DNA from: Uliginosibacterium paludis
Lineage (GTDB): Bacteria; Pseudomonadota; Gammaproteobacteria; Burkholderiales; Rhodocyclaceae
Length of the DNA: 64,000 nt
Assembly (NCBI RefSeq): GCF_039631355.1
Contig: NZ_JBDIVF010000013.1
Location: forward strand, 1 to 64,000
Direction: 5' to 3'
A model generated the notes under the pieces. That model saw nothing but the letters and a program-made list of their open reading frames with translations, was not told the DNA's origin and did no database searches. This document shows positions 16,119 through 24,804 of this stretch, piece by piece. A program made the translations under genes and the position numbers. The stretch's first letter is position 1. Each line of letters begins with the position of its first letter.

Positions 16119-18443
16119 TCACTTCATGAGTCTGAGCGTCTGCGGCCCGGGGTCCAGCGTGGCGCGGATGCTGCCATCGGCTTCAGCCTGCCACTGGCGT
16201 GCGCCGCTGACCGTCTTCACCGCAAAGCCGGGCCGCAACTGCAGCGTGAGGGCCCGGGGCGCGTCGAGCTGCAGCGTCATCAGCGTGGCGTCACGCTCGC
16301 CCTCCAGACTCAGCGGCGTGTCCGACTCGATGCCGACCGGGCCGGCGAGCCGGGTCGTGTCGACGAGCGCGAAGCGCAGGCGGCCGGTCTGGCGGATGAA
16401 GCTGGCTGCCATGCCCTCGAGCGCCCAGTCCGCCGCCTCGACACGCCTGACCGCTTCGTCGGCGATCAGCACGATGTCGGTGCCAGCGCGCAGCGCATGG
16501 CCCTGACGGGTCTGGATCAGCTCGGCAGGCGGCGGCGCGGCGTCGTCTTCGCGCGAAGGGCTCAGCAGCACCAGGAAGCGGGTGCCCGGTGCGGCCTCGC
16601 GCGTCTGCGCGGTGAAGTGCCATTCATCCGGCATTTTCTTGCGGTAACTCGAGGCGACCGGCGGCTCGAAGGCGCTGCTCTGGCTGAACTCAAGCTGGCC
16701 GCTGGCGGGCTGCAGGAAGCGCACAGACAGCCGGGCCGATTTCTGCGCGAGGCTCACGCTGTTGTGTGCGGCGTCCGGCTTCATCTCGCTGCGCGCATGC
16801 AGCCGCCACTGGAATTTCACGGCCGCGGGCGCGCTCGCTTCGTCGAGGATCACGAAGTAGCGGCGATCGACGAAGAACACATGGCGCAGCGCCAGCGTGG
16901 CGTTTGGCGCATAGGCTTCGGTGGCGTCGCCGCTGGCAAAGGAGAAGTGCGCGCCATCGGCAAAGCGGGTGATGCGGCCGCGTGCGCTGGCGTCCTTGAT
17001 GCGCTGGCCTTCGCCACCGAAGAGCAGGGCGTTCTTGGCCTTGGTCTGACGTGTCCAGCCGACGTGGTGAGCGCTGTCGTAGAACTCGCGGTAGCCGGAG
17101 TTGATCGCCAGCGGCTCGCCGAAGGCGTTGAGCACGAAGCTGTTCTGATCCGCAAAGCCGTGGCTCGCCGAGCCCTGCGGACTGGAGCGGAAGCCCAGCA
17201 TGATGTCCTGCGCCGCGTCGCCCAGCGCCGAATGCATCATGACCACGCCAATGTCATCAAAGTAGCGGCTCTGCGGCAGCGAGGCGAGGTTCGCTTCCGG
17301 CAGTGCGGCCTGCGCGGTGCGGAAGCGGGCGAGGAAGGCGTCGATGGCGTCGTAGGTGTAGTAGGGGAACTTCGTGGGCGGCTGCTGGGCTAGGCTGCGC
17401 GCGAAGGCAAGCGGATAGGGATCGCGGTTGAGCACCGCGGCTTTCTCGAGGATCAGCGCGATGCTGCCGGTCGGCGCCATGATGTTGGTGAGATCGCCGA
17501 AGAAGGAGCCGCCATAGGGCATCTGGCCATACATCGCGAAGTAGGGTGTGTTGCGCCAGAAGGGGCGCTTGAGCGGCGCATCGAAACCGAGCAGGGCCAT
17601 GCCTTCCAGAAAACGCTGGTGCTGCGTGATGCCGGTGCTCCAGTAGTTCATGCCTTCGGCCCAGCCGCCGGCGTCGCCCCCCCAGACCGGGAACTGGCGC
17701 AGGTAATACTCGTAGCTCCAGGCCAGCCAGCCTGCCGCACGCGGTGATTCGTTCAGCAGCGCGAGGCCGCCCTGGCCCAGCGTGGAGATGAAGCGCATCG
17801 GGTGGCTCAGCGAGTTGTCCGGTGCGGAGGGTTGCTGCAGGCTGAATTTCGGCTGGATCTGCGCGGCGAGGAGGCTGAGCCGGGCGTCGAGCGCGGCGCG
17901 CACCGTGTCACGCTCGGCGGGGCTCAGGGCATCATGCGCCCAGTCGTATGCAAAGATCATCGGCCGCAGATGCTGGATGAAGAGTTCATCGTTCGTGCGG
18001 TAGGTGTCACGATCGATTTTCCAGCCCGCCAGATGCATCAGCCAGCGCGCGGCTTCGCGGCCCTGGGCCGCATCCTGCGTCAGCAGCCAGGCGAAGGCGT
18101 GGCGCTGCGCCATCACGCCGGCCGCATTCGCCGCTTCGTAGCCCTCGCGCCAGCGCTTCGAGCCTTCCAGGCTGCCGTTCTTCACCGCCTCCGGCTGCGG
18201 GATCAGGGCCGCTTCCTCGGGCGCCGGCAGCATCAGGCCGGCCAAGGGGGCGTTGCCGGCCTGCTGGCTGGCCAGAAAGCTGCGCAGGGCGGGCAGCTCG
18301 TCGGCCCGCAGGAGCAGGCGCGGATGGCTGGCGGGAATTTTCTGCGAGAGTTCGCTGCTGCGGCCGGCAACCAGATCGGCATCGCTGGCGGCGCCGGCAA
18401 AGGCCGACAGGCTCAGGCAACAGAGGGCCAGAAGGATTTTCAT
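16119..18443 (-). CDS. Secreted heparinase II/III-like polysaccharide lyase (DUF4962-type)
   Basis: A 774-residue exported protein. Residues 1-19 form a signal peptide (ILLALCCLSLSAFAGA). An alpha-helical toroid follows (HPRLLLRADELPALRSFL near 40; MIFAYDWAHDAL near 160; YYLRQFPVWGGDAGGWAEG near 245), the layout of DUF4962/heparinase-type lyases. The C-terminal beta-sandwich carries GSASHGFADQNSFVLNAFGE near 430, with the conserved histidine of heparinase II/III domains, and HHVGWTRQTKAKNALLFGG. It probably cleaves an acidic polysaccharide by beta-elimination; the substrate is not predictable. No other glycan genes are adjacent, so it may work with outside partners. Confidence 0.8.
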   Translation of the reverse strand: MKILLALCCLSLSAFAGAASDADLVAGRSSELSQKIPASHPRLLLRADELPALRSFLASQQAGNAPLAGLMLPAPEEAALIPQPEAVKNGSLEGSKRWREGYEAANAAGVMAQRHAFAWLLTQDAAQGREAARWLMHLAGWKIDRDTYRTNDELFIQHLRPMIFAYDWAHDALSPAERDTVRAALDARLSLLAAQIQPKFSLQQPSAPDNSLSHPMRFISTLGQGGLALLNESPRAAGWLAWSYEYYLRQFPVWGGDAGGWAEGMNYWSTGITQHQRFLEGMALLGFDAPLKRPFWRNTPYFAMYGQMPYGGSFFGDLTNIMAPTGSIALILEKAAVLNRDPYPLAFARSLAQQPPTKFPYYTYDAIDAFLARFRTAQAALPEANLASLPQSRYFDDIGVVMMHSALGDAAQDIMLGFRSSPQGSASHGFADQNSFVLNAFGEPLAINSGYREFYDSAHHVGWTRQTKAKNALLFGGEGQRIKDASARGRITRFADGAHFSFASGDATEAYAPNATLALRHVFFVDRRYFVILDEASAPAAVKFQWRLHARSEMKPDAAHNSVSLAQKSARLSVRFLQPASGQLEFSQSSAFEPPVASSYRKKMPDEWHFTAQTREAAPGTRFLVLLSPSREDDAAPPPAELIQTRQGHALRAGTDIVLIADEAVRRVEAADWALEGMAASFIRQTGRLRFALVDTTRLAGPVGIESDTPLSLEGERDATLMTLQLDAPRALTLQLRPGFAVKTVSGARQWQAEADGSIRATLDPGPQTLRLMK

Positions 18444-18596
18444 GATGTTCGATACGGAAGGCTTGAGGGAGGGCGGTCTGCATGGCCGGCTTCAACTTTC
18501 TGCACGGCCATCAACCCCGTTCGCCAGTGTCGCCCGTTCAAGGATGGACAACAACACCGGCTTGCCCGGATTCACGCCCCGCGAAAGGAACGCTCC

Positions 18597-20180
18597 ATGA
18601 AATTGCGCGCACTTCCCCTCCTGCTCCTGCTGGCCTTCGGTCAGGCCATGGCAGAGGATGCTTCCCGCATCACGCAGGTCACGCTCTACCCCGGCAGCGC
18701 CACCGTCGAGCGCGCGGCCCGCGTGGCAGCCGGTGCGACCCAGCTCGAAATCGGCGGGCTGCCGACCGGCTTTGATGTGCGCACCCTCCGCCTCGAATCC
18801 GACACCGGCATCCGCCTGGGGGAATTCAGCGTGCAGGATGTGGCGAGCGCGGACGCGGTCAATCCGCGCCAGGCCGCACTGGAGGCGAAGATCGAGGCGC
18901 TGGACGACCAGCTCGCGAAGCTCGACATCGAGCGCCAGTCCGCCGAGCTCGTGACCGGCTATCTCAAGGGCCTGAGCGAAGGCGGCAAGGGCACGGCGGT
19001 GGACACCCGCAATCTCGCCGCCACGCTGGGCGCGATCCAGCAGGGCGGCAGTGATGCACTCGCCCGGGTGCAGCGCGTCGCCCAGCAGAAGCGCGCTCTG
19101 GAGAAGCAGCGCGAAGCCCTGCTGCGTGATCTGGAGAAAGTGGCGGCTGACAGCCGCGATAGCCGCCGGCTGCTGGTGAGCCTCGCCGCCGAGCGGGCGG
19201 GTGAGGTGCGCCTGAGCTACCAGTTGCGCGGCCCGGGCTGGCAGCCGGTCTATCGTGCCACGCTGGATTCGGCGAGCGGCCGCGTCGAGATCGAGCGCCA
19301 GGCGCTGATCGCGCAGAACAGCGGCGAAGACTGGAGCAAGGTGGCGCTGAAGCTTTCCACCGGCCAGCCGAATGCCGCCACCCAGGGCCAGCCGCCGCGG
19401 CCGTGGAACATCTGGCTGCAGGAGCCCCAACCGGTGCGCCCGCTCGCCAAGGCCATGGCCATGGCGCCGATGGCGGCCCCCGCGCCACCCGCACCGGCCA
19501 TGGCGGCAGCCCGCATGGCCGAGTCAGCCGATGCGCCGCTGTTTGAGGTCAGTGAAATGCAATCGGCATTCGCCACCGAATTCCAGGTGCCGGCGCGCAT
19601 CTCGCTGCCTTCTGACGGCCGCCGGGTCACCGTGTCACTCGGCAGGCAACAGCTGCCGATGAAGCTTCGCGTACAGGTGCAGCCGCGTCAGAGCGAAACC
19701 GCTTTCCTTGTGGCCGCCGGCGAGCGGCCCGAAGGCGTCTGGCTGCCCGGCCAGATCCAGCTCTATCGCGATGGCGGCTATGTGGGCGCCACGCAATGGT
19801 CGGCGCAGGAAGGCGAGCGCTTCGAGCTGCCCTTCGGCCGTGATGATCTGGTGCGGGTGACCAACAAGCCCGGCACCCAGACCAATGCCAGCAGCGGCCT
19901 GATCGAGCAGCGCCAGGAGCGCGGCATCAGCAACGACTACACCATCACCAGCCAGCATCGTCAGCCGATCGAACTGCTGGTTCTGGAAGCCTCGCCGGTC
20001 TCGACCAGCGAACAGGTGAAGGTGGATGCGAAGTTCGTGCCGCAGCCCGATCAGCTCAAGTGGCAGGAGCAGCCCGGCATCGTTGCGTGGTCCCGCACGC
20101 TGGCGCCGGGCGCCACGCAGAAGTTCAGCGTGAGCTACAGCGTGAGCTGGCCGAAGAATGCAAATGTCATCGGCTTCTGA
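18597..20180 (+). CDS. DUF4139-domain protein (mucoidy-inhibitor MuiA-like)
   Basis: A 527-residue exported protein with a signal peptide (ALPLLLLLAFGQAMAE), an N-terminal DUF4140-like part (ITQVTLYPGSATVERAARV), a charged helical stretch (about 95-190) that can form a coiled coil, and a C-terminal DUF4139 domain (VRLSYQLRGPGWQPVYRA, AQNSGEDWSKVALKLSTGQ, then LPFGRDDLVRVTNKPG). The family's biochemical role is unknown. A Met/Ala/Pro-rich linker near 285-315 is a local oddity. The start at 18597 follows an AGGAAC ribosome binding site. It is divergent from the lyase gene with a 153-bp spacer and convergent with xth. Confidence 0.85.
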   Translation: MKLRALPLLLLLAFGQAMAEDASRITQVTLYPGSATVERAARVAAGATQLEIGGLPTGFDVRTLRLESDTGIRLGEFSVQDVASADAVNPRQAALEAKIEALDDQLAKLDIERQSAELVTGYLKGLSEGGKGTAVDTRNLAATLGAIQQGGSDALARVQRVAQQKRALEKQREALLRDLEKVAADSRDSRRLLVSLAAERAGEVRLSYQLRGPGWQPVYRATLDSASGRVEIERQALIAQNSGEDWSKVALKLSTGQPNAATQGQPPRPWNIWLQEPQPVRPLAKAMAMAPMAAPAPPAPAMAAARMAESADAPLFEVSEMQSAFATEFQVPARISLPSDGRRVTVSLGRQQLPMKLRVQVQPRQSETAFLVAAGERPEGVWLPGQIQLYRDGGYVGATQWSAQEGERFELPFGRDDLVRVTNKPGTQTNASSGLIEQRQERGISNDYTITSQHRQPIELLVLEASPVSTSEQVKVDAKFVPQPDQLKWQEQPGIVAWSRTLAPGATQKFSVSYSVSWPKNANVIGF

Positions 20181-20195
20181 TTGAGGGCGGGCGCC

Positions 20196-20214
20196 GCACG
20201 GTCTCAGACCGTGC
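20196..20214. repeat. Inverted repeat with the xth stop codon in its loop
   Basis: GCACGGTC (20196-20203) and GACCGTGC (20207-20214) with a three-base loop that is exactly the xth stop codon. It lies between the convergent DUF4139 and xth genes. There is no T-run, so terminator function is only possible, not shown. Confidence 0.6.
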
Positions 20215-20971
20215 GCTTGAGCTCCACGATCACCGGTGCATGGTCGGACGGGCGTTCCAGCTTGCGCGGCGCCTTGTCCACCCAGCAGCGCAGCGCCTGC
20301 GGCAGCAGCGGCGCCGAGATCAGGATGTGGTCGATGCGCAGGCCGAAGTTGCGGCGGAAGGCCATCATCCGGTAATCCCACCAGGAATAGATCTTCTCCG
20401 GCTGCTCGAAGAGCCGGAACGCGTCCGAGAGGCCCAGCGCCAGCAGCGCGCGGAAGGCCGCCCGCTCGGGCTCCGAGACATGGATCTCGTCCTTCCAGTC
20501 GGGATGCGCGTCACGCGCTTCCGGCGCGATGTTGAAATCCCCGGTCAGCACCAGCTGCGGATGCTGCTGCAGCTCTTCGCGCACCCAGGCGGTGAGCGCC
20601 GCCAGCCAGCTCATCTTGTAGGCAAACTTTTCCGAGCCGACCGCCTGACCATTCACGAAATAGCCGCAGATCACCCGCACCCCGTCCACCGTGGCGGCGA
20701 TGATGCGGCGCTGCTCGTCTTCCAGACCCGGAATGCCGATCTGCACGTCGCGGGCGTCCAGCTTCGACAGGATCGCCACGCCGTTATAGGTCTTCTGCCC
20801 GGAAAACACCGCCTTGTAACCGGCCGCCGCGAGTTCCTCGACCGGAAAGGCCTTGTCCTCGAGCTTCAGCTCCTGCAGGCAGACCACATCCGGCGACTCG
20901 GCCGCCAGCCAGTCGAGCAGATGCGGCAGGCGGACCTTGAGGGAGTTGACGTTCCAGGTGGCGATTTTCAT
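20204..20971 (-). CDS. xth: Exodeoxyribonuclease III (AP endonuclease)
   Basis: A 255-residue DNA repair enzyme that cleaves 5' of abasic sites and degrades 3' ends. Family motifs are complete: MKIATWNVNSLKVRLPHLLD, CLQELKLEDKAFP (metal-binding Glu), SGQKTYNGVAILS, VCGYFVNG-type segment as VICGYFVNGQ, LTGDFNIAP, WWDYRMMAFRRNFGLRIDHI, and the terminal RPSDHAPVIVE with the catalytic His. The ATG overlaps the TGA of the upstream TPR gene by four bases, so the two are coupled. Confidence 0.96.
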   Translation of the reverse strand: MKIATWNVNSLKVRLPHLLDWLAAESPDVVCLQELKLEDKAFPVEELAAAGYKAVFSGQKTYNGVAILSKLDARDVQIGIPGLEDEQRRIIAATVDGVRVICGYFVNGQAVGSEKFAYKMSWLAALTAWVREELQQHPQLVLTGDFNIAPEARDAHPDWKDEIHVSEPERAAFRALLALGLSDAFRLFEQPEKIYSWWDYRMMAFRRNFGLRIDHILISAPLLPQALRCWVDKAPRKLERPSDHAPVIVELKRTV

Positions 20972-22971
20972 GGGGCGGGGTTCCTTGTCGGGGGGGGTGT
21001 GTCACTGGCGAGGCGTGCCAGCCAGGCCGCATACGCCGGGCTGGCGTCACGGTTCTTGTGTTGCATGAAGCTACTCAATTCTTCTGTCATGCCGAAGAGA
21101 GTCCAGGCGAGCGGTTCGAGCCGCGCTGCCGGGCTGCCGCTCTGCTGGGCATCCTGGATGAGTTGCAGCGTGCGCGCCTTGTATTCGGGCAGCACACTGG
21201 AACCATAGTCCAGCGCCTTGCCCAGCCCCGAGAGATACATGAGCTTGGGCACTTCCACGCTGGGCCAGTGCAGGGCCATGTTGAGCGGCCATTCCAGCAT
21301 GGCGCGCTCGCCCCACATTTCCGAGGAGGGCATGTGCTTGTTGGCGAGCAGGGTCAGCATGAAGGCCTGGCCCAGCTCCGTGAGGTAGGGCGGCATCACT
21401 TCCGCTGTCGGGTGCAGATAGAAGTCGTCCAGCGGCTGCTCGCGCTTCATGCCGATGCGAGCCAGCAGGCGCTGCTCCAGCTTCAGCACCAGCGCGCCCA
21501 GTTCGGCGTTCGTGGCGTGGCCGCTCTCGGTGGCCTGGCGCTGGCGCGAAGTGCAGTCCCACAGGGAGAGCGAAATCTGCCAGCGGGCGGTTTCGCCTTC
21601 GCCGCTGCAACCCAGTTCCCCGGTCACGAAATACTTCATGGTGGGCGGCACGATGTCGAAGAGCGCATTGCCATCGGTTTCGCCGCCGGAGAGGACCGGG
21701 CCGCCGCCTTCCACCACGAGGATGTAGGTCGAGGCCGCGTAGTCGCTCCAGTAATGTGCCGCCTCCGCCAGATACAGCGGAATGGCGCGGGCGTAACGCC
21801 CCAGATCGTCTTCGCGCTGGGATTCCGCGCGTTCAGAACCGTCCGGCATTTTCGAGAGGGCGAAGAAACCTACTTCAGGTGCGCCTTCCGGCTTCTGCGC
21901 GAAGAGCCAGTCGGCATTGCGCAGGCCGTAGTGCCAGATCGGCTGGGTGATCGCAAGCGTGGTCACCTTCAGCGCGTCCGGATCGATAGGCTTGCCCTGC
22001 GCCGCCTGTTTGCGCATCTCCTGGAAGGCCTGAGCGAACTGGTCGAGGTGCTGCTTGATCGGCGCGAAGCCCAGCGCATACATGCGGCTGAGCAGGGCTT
22101 CGCCTTCATCCACCCTGCCCAGATGCTGGCAGGCGCGCAGCAGGTTCAGGCCTGCCATCGGGTCGTGCCTCTTCTCGTCGAAAGCGGGGCCGACCAGTTC
22201 GAGGATCAGCGGTACCTGGCCGTTGTTGCCAAGATCGCCCGAAATCATCATCAGCGTGCTGCTGTCGTACTGGCTGCCGGCCAGCACTTCGGCATAAAGC
22301 GCCCGCGCCTGATCGACCTCCCCGTGCTCCAGATGATGCCGGGCCAGCCACAGCTGCGCGCGCCAGCTGCCGGGCAGGGCGGCGGCGGTGCGCAGAGCCT
22401 GCAGGTAGCCGGCCTCACCATCGCGCTCGCGCTGGATGGTGGCCCACCAGAGCAGTCCGTTGTCCTGATTCGGGTCTGCCTGCACAGCCTGCCAGAGCAC
22501 TTCATGCGAGCGCGCTTCATCGCCGCGCTCCGCGAACACCTTGGCGAGGTTGGTCAGTAGCGTGCCAGTTTCGCCCGCCTTGCGCATGCCCTCGCGCAGT
22601 GTGACCTCCGCCGCATCGAGCTGGCCATTCTTCATCAGCACAATGCCGTGGATGGTGTAGCTGCGCTCAGGGATATCGTCGATCTCGACAAGGCGTGCCG
22701 CTGCAGGCAGCAGGTCAGAGGCAAAGCCATCATTGAGGCCTGTGATGATCTGGTTATACAGATCGCCTGGTTCGTTCCATTTCTGTTGCAGGGCGGGAAG
22801 AAAGATTTTTTCGCGCCACTCGCTGCGCGTGATTTTCAACTCGCGGCCGTAGGCGTCGTAGGCCGTAATCAGCTCTTCCTTGGCCGGGCTGGCGGGCTGG
22901 GCTGGCGTTTGGGCGGCAGAGGCGGGCGATTCTTTCTTGCCGGTCAGGGCAGAGAGGATGCGTTTGAACAT
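20968..22971 (-). CDS. TPR-repeat protein of unknown function
   Basis: A 667-residue cytoplasmic protein without a signal peptide or membrane helix. Residues about 95-320 contain tetratricopeptide-like helical pairs (GQLDAAEVTLREGMRKAG, TNLAKVFAERGDEARSHEVL, HHLEHGEVDQARALYAEVL). The rest (about 340-667) matches nothing I recognise; it includes Trp-rich segments and GGGPVLSGGETDGNALFDIV. The gene starts 18 bp after RloB and runs by a 4-nt overlap into xth, so it joins the defence island to a DNA-repair gene. Whether it belongs to the island or is host sequence is open. Confidence 0.7.
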   Translation of the reverse strand: MFKRILSALTGKKESPASAAQTPAQPASPAKEELITAYDAYGRELKITRSEWREKIFLPALQQKWNEPGDLYNQIITGLNDGFASDLLPAAARLVEIDDIPERSYTIHGIVLMKNGQLDAAEVTLREGMRKAGETGTLLTNLAKVFAERGDEARSHEVLWQAVQADPNQDNGLLWWATIQRERDGEAGYLQALRTAAALPGSWRAQLWLARHHLEHGEVDQARALYAEVLAGSQYDSSTLMMISGDLGNNGQVPLILELVGPAFDEKRHDPMAGLNLLRACQHLGRVDEGEALLSRMYALGFAPIKQHLDQFAQAFQEMRKQAAQGKPIDPDALKVTTLAITQPIWHYGLRNADWLFAQKPEGAPEVGFFALSKMPDGSERAESQREDDLGRYARAIPLYLAEAAHYWSDYAASTYILVVEGGGPVLSGGETDGNALFDIVPPTMKYFVTGELGCSGEGETARWQISLSLWDCTSRQRQATESGHATNAELGALVLKLEQRLLARIGMKREQPLDDFYLHPTAEVMPPYLTELGQAFMLTLLANKHMPSSEMWGERAMLEWPLNMALHWPSVEVPKLMYLSGLGKALDYGSSVLPEYKARTLQLIQDAQQSGSPAARLEPLAWTLFGMTEELSSFMQHKNRDASPAYAAWLARLASDTPPPTRNPAP

Positions 22972-22989
22972 GGGATGGCTTTCAGAAAA

Positions 22990-23499
22990 TTACTCTGTGC
23001 TGACGGCTGCAATCAGCGCATCGAGAACCGGAACCTTGCCGCGAGCCCGCTCAAGCACTTCGAGCGGGAAATATTTTGCGTAGTAGCGGAGGTCCGTGGG
23101 GTCTCCCGGAGCATGCTTCTGCAGCTCGTTCTTGCAGGCTGGCGTCAGGTCCGGTGTGTATTGGCCAAGGATCGCCAGCAGCGTCGCTTCGATGGCGGGC
23201 ACGGAGACTACTTGCTCGACCTTTGCCGTCCGCAACCACTTGTCTTCGGCTGGCTTCAGCGGAATGTCTGCATCCAGCACTGCGAGCCGATGATCGAAGT
23301 CCGCCGTCTGGGCGACTGATTTCAGCTTGTCGATGATGCCTGCCGGGCCATATCCGTGAGCATTCCTGATGCTGACGGACAAGCGCATGCCGCGCTGGTA
23401 GTAGAGGCTTTTAAGGTGGGTGGCGAAGGCCTCTTCGGTTTCGCCTTCCACCACAATCAGCACGGTCCGGTTGGTCTTGCGTAGCGGGCGCTTTGCCAT
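22990..23499 (-). CDS. RloB-like TOPRIM-related protein
   Basis: A 169-residue protein of the RloB type. The N-terminus KTNRTVLIVVEGETEEAFATH carries the glutamate of the TOPRIM-like fold (VEGETE near residues 17-22; quoted in part), and HRLAVLDADIPL near 70-81 gives the acidic pair expected downstream. RloB was named as an R-linked ORF in Campylobacter type I restriction loci, next to RloA, and the same pair is seen here beside hsdRMS. The related PARIS system pairs an ATPase with a TOPRIM nuclease effector; by analogy this is the likely effector. It starts nine bases after the RloA stop codon. Confidence 0.75.
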   Translation of the reverse strand: MAKRPLRKTNRTVLIVVEGETEEAFATHLKSLYYQRGMRLSVSIRNAHGYGPAGIIDKLKSVAQTADFDHRLAVLDADIPLKPAEDKWLRTAKVEQVVSVPAIEATLLAILGQYTPDLTPACKNELQKHAPGDPTDLRYYAKYFPLEVLERARGKVPVLDALIAAVSTE

Positions 23500-23508
23500 G
23501 TGCGCGCC

Positions 23509-24702
23509 TCACAACATGGGCACGGCACCATAGGCGCCGGCCATGTACTTGGCGTAGAAGTTGTCGTCCGCGCGCACGCCTTCCATGTCTGACAAGCGCC
23601 AGGCCTCGCTGCGGCAGCGCTCGTTTTTCTCCACCAGCATGATCTGGCCCTTCCTGAGCAGATTCAGGATTTCCACCGAATGGCAGGTAAAGATCAGCTG
23701 GGCGTTGTGCGGGTTGGTCTTCGGGCTGATGAAGAGATTCAGGATCGGCTCCAGCATCAGCGGGTGCAGGTCGGATTCCAGTTCGTCGAAGATCACCGTG
23801 CCGCCTTCCGCCAACACCGGCAGCAAATCCGCGAGCAGCACGAATGCCGCTTGCGTACCGCTGGATTCGGCAAACATCGGCAGCTTCATCTCACGCTCGC
23901 CATCGCTGTGAATGCCGAAAGGCACGAGCACATCCTCCTCCTTGCCATCCCGCACGCTGCGCAGGGTTTCGAGCCGCACGTCGTTGAGGCCGAAGTCCCA
24001 TTGCTTCAGCAGTGCCGCCATCCGGGCGCGATGCGGCTCGTTGTCGGCAAAGAACTTCGCTGCGCTGATGACATCCGGAGCGCCCTGAAAGGCTTGCCGG
24101 CCGATTGCATCGATATTGCTCTGGCGCCGGCCAAGCGCCTCGACAATCGCCAGTGCTGTTTCCACGCCGAATTGCTCGGCCGTGGAGATCAGCGAAGCCA
24201 GCGGCTTGACTCGCTCTGCCTGCTTCTGCGGCAGGCCGAAGCCGCGTTGCTGGATCTTTTCAACGCCCGCTGCTGAATCCCATTCGCGAGAGAAGAGGGT
24301 GCTGAACGTGCGGCTGGTCTTGAGCCGCAAGGACTCGGCCAGCACGCGCTCCCTGTTCAGAGCCAAAGCATAGCGGTAGAGCTTGCCCTGAGCTTCGAAC
24401 TCCAGCTCGAACTGGCTGCCGCTACCGGTTTCGAGTACGTGCGGCTGCACGGCGAGGCTATGGCCCGGTTCCATGAAGAAGGATTTGGTCACGAACCAGC
24501 ACAGGAAATCCAGCGCCTTGATCACATTCGTCTTGCCCGCGCCATTGGCACCCACCACGGCCAGCAGCTTGCTCAGCTGTCGGTCGGTGGCGGCGGAGGC
24601 GAAGCTGCTCTCCGTGCCGTTCGCGCGGGCGTCGAGGACGAAGGAAACCTCGGTTTCGTCCGCGAAGGAGAAGAAGTTCGAGAAGCGAAGGCTGTGCAGC
24701 AT
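23509..24702 (-). CDS. RloA-like AAA/ABC-type ATPase
   Basis: A 397-residue SMC/ABC-like ATPase. It starts with LHSLRFSNFFSFADE, typical of AAA_15/AAA_21 defence ATPases; Walker A is VVGANGAGKTNVIKAL (about residues 49-56), Walker B is GTVIFDELESDLHP (about 300-312), followed by the sensor-like IFTCHSVEIL. The segment between (about 130-240) is the variable coiled insert. It forms a two-gene unit with the RloB-like gene. ATPases of this type sense phage infection in PARIS and Septu-like systems; the trigger here is unknown. It has its own AT-rich upstream region with two palindromes, so it may be transcribed separately from hsd. Confidence 0.8.
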   Translation of the reverse strand: MLHSLRFSNFFSFADETEVSFVLDARANGTESSFASAATDRQLSKLLAVVGANGAGKTNVIKALDFLCWFVTKSFFMEPGHSLAVQPHVLETGSGSQFELEFEAQGKLYRYALALNRERVLAESLRLKTSRTFSTLFSREWDSAAGVEKIQQRGFGLPQKQAERVKPLASLISTAEQFGVETALAIVEALGRRQSNIDAIGRQAFQGAPDVISAAKFFADNEPHRARMAALLKQWDFGLNDVRLETLRSVRDGKEEDVLVPFGIHSDGEREMKLPMFAESSGTQAAFVLLADLLPVLAEGGTVIFDELESDLHPLMLEPILNLFISPKTNPHNAQLIFTCHSVEILNLLRKGQIMLVEKNERCRSEAWRLSDMEGVRADDNFYAKYMAGAYGAVPML

Positions 24703-24722
24703 TTTACGTGCTCGCGTGTTTT

Positions 24723-24755
24723 CAACAATTATTTGTTGATTATGCGTTAGCGCAT
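24723..24755 (-). promoter_or_regulatory. Two adjacent palindromes upstream of the RloA-like gene
   Basis: CAACAA-ttat-TTGTTG (24723-24738) and ATGCG-ttag-CGCAT (24742-24755) lie 21-53 bases upstream of the start codon in an AT-rich pocket. On the minus strand CATAAT between them could act as a -10 element. Position and symmetry suit repressor sites. Confidence 0.4.
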
Positions 24756-24804
24756 TGCATTTTGCACGCTGTATGAATAGCCAAGTCGATGGGCGGGGCC
24801 TTCG

